A DNA stretch of 64,000 nucleotides from Owenia fusiformis. Lineage: Eukaryota > Annelida > Polychaeta > Sabellida > Oweniidae. A program made the position numbers and the translations under genes. The stretch's first letter is position 1. Each line of letters opens with the position of its first letter. The notes beneath the pieces are model-generated. The model worked only from the letters and a program-made list of their open reading frames with translations, was not told the origin of the DNA and made no database searches. Below, piece by piece: positions 60,418 to 64,000 of this stretch. The stretch is taken from assembly GCA_903813345.2 (NCBI GenBank), contig CAIIXF020000003.1, positions 19,794,931-19,858,930 of the forward strand. Direction: 5' to 3'.

Positions 60418-62522
60418 CACGCGGTAGTATCTCTTCGGGACGTATCGAAACCACTCCGTCCCGAAAAAACCGTTAATTTGAATTTAAAACCTACCCCAGT
60501 GTTTGAAAATCAAGGATTGTGAGTCTCACAGTTCACCGTTTTTCTTCAAACTTGTTCCGTACAAAGCTTCACAGAAATTCCTTTCAGTCGATACATTGTT
60601 TTCGTGTACAAAGTACCTCGTTTTAGCGGCGTTTTGGTCCCCAGCTGCGAGATAAAGCAAATTTTCATAACTTTCAACTGTAAGTCAAGTTATCTCGCCA
60701 GTCTTTCACCCATTCTCGCCCATAATTTCAGAATGGACTCCCATTACAACCTTCCATCGCTACGTTTTGATTTTTGGGCATCAAACACAGCAGTTTCAAA
60801 ATCATCCACACATCTCTTCAAATTTGACCAATACGTCCCGTCATCTTCCACTACGCCCCGCCGAGTCTATCACCATACACGTAGAGTTGCATTCTAAAAC
60901 AATTTGTCCATCGATGTGTCCGTTTGTAGGTTGCCATTGTCGATTCTAAATACCAATCGGATTGTGTTTTAAAATTTACCCATTCTTGTCCATTTTCAAT
61001 ATACCTACGTATAATAGGGTGGTCCAAAATCTCCCTAAAATTTAGATTTCCCGATATTGCAATATAAAGATTTTAATTACTGAACAATTGAAAATATTTT
61101 TAAGAAACGTTTAAAGTGTCCTATCCTTGAAAAAATGTTAAAATGCGAAAGGATGGGTGATGTCAATTATATTATTTTCAGCATAACGTTAGAAACATGT
61201 ATCATTTTATATGGTACACGTTTCTAATGTAATCCAATGGAATCATACAGAAGAAAGGTTGACACACAACAGTTAAAATCTTTATATTACATTATCAGAC
61301 CAAGTCAGTAGATGTTGTTTATATACCAATTAGTGTTGTATGATGATGCATTCTTTATATGAATCTAGAAACGTTTTTGTGCCAATATTGCTCAATTTTG
61401 ATAACATCTCCGTAATTTTGAAATTAAGCATGGCAAAGTTTCCCGATGGATTTAGCTAAAAAGTGGTGCCTGTAGGGTTATTGAAAATCATACATGATGA
61501 AGAAAAAATACATATTCCTGAAATACAACAGTTTAATTTTGAGTTATAAACCATTTATGAAAACGGCATATTTGTCAAAATTACCAAAACTTCAAGTGAG
61601 ACGCGTGGCAAAATTTCCCAGGGGTCTAGAGTGGAAATATTTGTACCAAGAGTCAATTTGTAACTAGAATCTATCAGATGACAGATTTTTGGAAAATTTT
61701 GCAGATTTGGACAACCCTAACCTATAACTTTGTTGAACCTGAAGAAACGTATCAACTTTTTGTTAAATAAAGATAGCAAATTCAGCTGTCTACTGTACCT
61801 AACTTGTACTTTTTGCTAGTACTCAGATTGATGGATATTCTGTCGTATGACATGCGACAAACATATCAATTCTCATGGGTTTACATGGGAATGTCGATTT
61901 TAAAGCAACATCTTCACAAACATTTAAATTATCAATTTCATGCAATCAAGTTATACTCCGTATGTATGCTAAACTTAAGACTGTTGTTAAGAATCGACCA
62001 AGGCAAACCTATGTAAAATTACACAACGATGAACAAAATGTTTTAGAATACAACTCCACGTTTGTAGTCATAGACTCGGCGGGGCGTAGTGGAAGGTGAC
62101 GGGACGTATTAGTCAAATTTTAAGAGATGTGTGGATGATTTAGTAACTGCTGTGTTTGATGCCCAAAAATCAAAACGTAGCGATGGAAGGTTGTAATGGG
62201 AGTCCATTCTGAAATTATGGGCGAGAATGGGTGAAAGACTGGCGAGATAACTTGACTTACAGTTGAAAGTTATGAAAATTTGCTTTATCTCGCAGCTGGG
62301 GACCAAAACGCCACTAAAACGAGGTACTTTGTACACGAAAACAATGTATCGACTGAAAGGAATTTCTGTGAAGCTTTGTACGGAACAAGTTTGAAGAAAA
62401 ACGGTGAAGTGTGAGACTCACAATCCTTGATTTTCAAACACTGGGGTAGGTTTTAAATTCAAATTAACGGTTTTTTCGGGACGGAGTGGTTTCGATACGT
62501 CCCGAAGAGATACTACCGCGTG
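60418..62522. mobile_element. 2.1-kb DNA element with about 540-bp inverted arms and 5-bp duplication
   Basis: The termini are CACGCGGTAGTATCTCTTCG and its reverse complement, flanked by ATGAT (60413-60417 and 62523-62527). The arms, about 60418-60955 and 61985-62522, are close copies, so the same ORF (starting MYKVPRFSGVLVPSCE) appears once in each arm. The roughly 1 kb middle has no transposase. Diverged pieces of the arms occur at 13900-14160 and 58040-58225, so the family is both old and recently active. Confidence 0.85.
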
Positions 62523-63039
62523 ATGATGTGATTTCTAAAACAATATAGAGAAAGGTATATCTATCTATTTCAAATTATAATGTTGCCATCCAAAAGATGA
62601 CTATTAAATTGACAATGTTAAAATTTTCAGAATGTTTTGATGACTGGTTTAAGAGAAGTGCGTGTTCAAAAAGTTCACCATTTCGATACCACTCCTTTAA
62701 TAAAAGTACAACAAAACTTGAGTGAGAGTTTAAACTGAATCAATCACCAAAAGTAACAAATGATATTCTAAAACTGGCATCATTTGGTCAGCTCATAAAA
62801 AAGGTGAATTTTGCCATAACAAGCCAAAAGAAGGAGTTGGATGACCAAAATACCAGAACAGAATGGGAATGGATATAAGCATTGGAACAGATGAATGGCA
62901 TTATATTTTGTGTCCCAAAATTAACGGACAAATGAACAATGGGGCAACTCAAAAGGTGTCCAATGTGAGGATTCACCATGGGAGAAAACAACATGACCTC
63001 ATCAACATAACCCATACCTCCCAAATTGAACACTTGGGG

Positions 63040-63073
63040 AAACCAAATGTTCCACTTACACAGGTTTTACTGT
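63040..63073. repeat. Isolated right end of the 'CAGTRAAACCT' family
   Basis: ATGTTCCACTTACACAGG followed by TTTTACTGTA matches the right termini at 19292, 27776 and 51858. No partner left end was found within the preceding kilobase, so this is a truncated copy. Confidence 0.5.
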
Positions 63074-63456
63074 ATTTTTTGTAAAGTTGTAGTAGTCTGC
63101 ATCAAAGTCAACAGAACTCAATTTGAATGTGATCAGGCAAGGTTATTTAAGGATGAACCAGTCAATGTAACTATATTCACGCTCTATTCCTAAAGTCACA
63201 AAACTGTATTAAATCGTGGTAATAACAGTACTAAACTAAACAAAGAGTAATACATCAATATAGTCTGAGTAATTAAATTTAACATGTAAGATAGATAGTT
63301 TTATTTTCTAAATCAACTAACTGCTAAATGGTCACTTAAAACAGCTGATTTTGTTGTAACAAGGCAAAAGAGGGACCAATAGTGTAAATTACTAGCAAAA
63401 TCCCCATTAATAGAATATGAGCATTGGTTTAGACAAACCAAACTTCACAATAGACT

Positions 63457-63867
63457 AGATGCGAGTAGACATAATCTTGATTTACGTCATTAAATATTCA
63501 AAATTCAGTCAAAGTGATGTCATATTTGAAATCTACATGTAAAAGTAGTATGGTTTCGAAAATTGTTTATCAACTTTGAAAATTAATTTTTTTAAAGTTT
63601 GACTCCTCGTTCGGATTGATTCCCCATAGACCCAATGTTACAAAATCACAAAAAGTGAAATATCTTTTCTTGTATTGGACAGATAACATTTTCTTTTACT
63701 GGACATATTTCAATTTGCATAACTATTAGATACATAAGGGTTATATGAAAATTGAACCACTAAAATAATGTAATTTAACTTAAAGGGAACTTTCTGCTAT
63801 ACCCGCCATGCTATCTGACCCGAACAAGCCACCTGGTGGTGAAACTAGTAAATACCTACTCGCATCT
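63457..63867. mobile_element. DNA element copy 2 (compact relative of 12521-13786)
   Basis: AGATGCGAGTA at the left end pairs with TACTCGCATCT at the right end. The interior matches the 12.5-13.8 kb copy in reverse orientation (TCTTGATTTACGTCATT, AAAGTGAAATATCTTTTCTT, AAGCCACCTGGTGGTGAAAC). It lacks the 0.83 kb nested insertion. Confidence 0.65.
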
Positions 63868-64000
63868 GCGTTATTAAAAATGGTGTATCTTCTGGATCCA
63901 CATTAATGATTTTGCATCTTAAAGAATTATAGTGAGACAACAATCTTTTCTCAAGCTGTTTTATTGAGAATGGTGAACACATTGGTTGGTTATTCATCCA

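Noticed and set aside
60604-60897. 97-codon ORF and its partner at 62109-62336 as a possible gene pair
   Set aside because: They are the same sequence in the two arms of one inverted-repeat element, so their similarity is not evidence of protein selection.

Overview
This window is AT-rich nuclear DNA of an animal, most likely a marine invertebrate. The evidence is GT-AG introns in phase across three multi-exon genes, animal gene families (FASTKD, tafazzin, SLC13 and a purple-acid-phosphatase-like protein), and a dense load of eukaryotic transposable elements: mariner, hAT and Penelope elements, LINE fragments and tRNA-derived SINEs. The phylum cannot be settled from sequence alone. A hemichordate, echinoderm or mollusc would all fit.

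Layout, left to right. (1) 93-10519, minus strand: a FASTKD mitochondrial RNA-regulator gene. Eight exons are resolved (907 codons), and the C-terminal end lies beyond the left edge. Its 4.66 kb intron 5 (1935-6594) holds a mariner-derived element, a truncated Penelope-like retroelement and, on the opposite strand, an intact intronless zinc-dependent MDR dehydrogenase gene (5194-6258). (2) 14367-15158, plus strand: tafazzin, the cardiolipin transacylase, with its whole coding sequence in one exon and probably a 5' UTR intron. FASTKD and tafazzin are divergent, and both encode mitochondrial proteins. (3) 21863-35383, plus strand: a complete 13-exon SLC13 Na+/dicarboxylate-citrate-type transporter (624 aa). 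Its introns hold a MITE touching a splice acceptor, a 1.76 kb inverted-repeat element, SINE and LINE fragments, and a hAT MITE. (4) 39688-48270, minus strand: a 5-exon gene for a 558-aa type I membrane protein that looks like a catalytically dead purple acid phosphatase. It is convergent with SLC13. (5) 48.3-64 kb: no gene seen. This part is a patchwork of MITEs, an 86-bp satellite array split by a palindromic mariner-type MITE with an exact TA duplication, and a 2.1 kb element with about 540-bp inverted arms.

The genes do not form a pathway or operon. The most notable points are the dead-enzyme membrane protein, the nested intronless dehydrogenase, the MITE supplying almost all of a splice-acceptor region, and a group of elements with 5-bp target duplications and CA(C)-type termini that may belong to one DNA-transposon superfamily.
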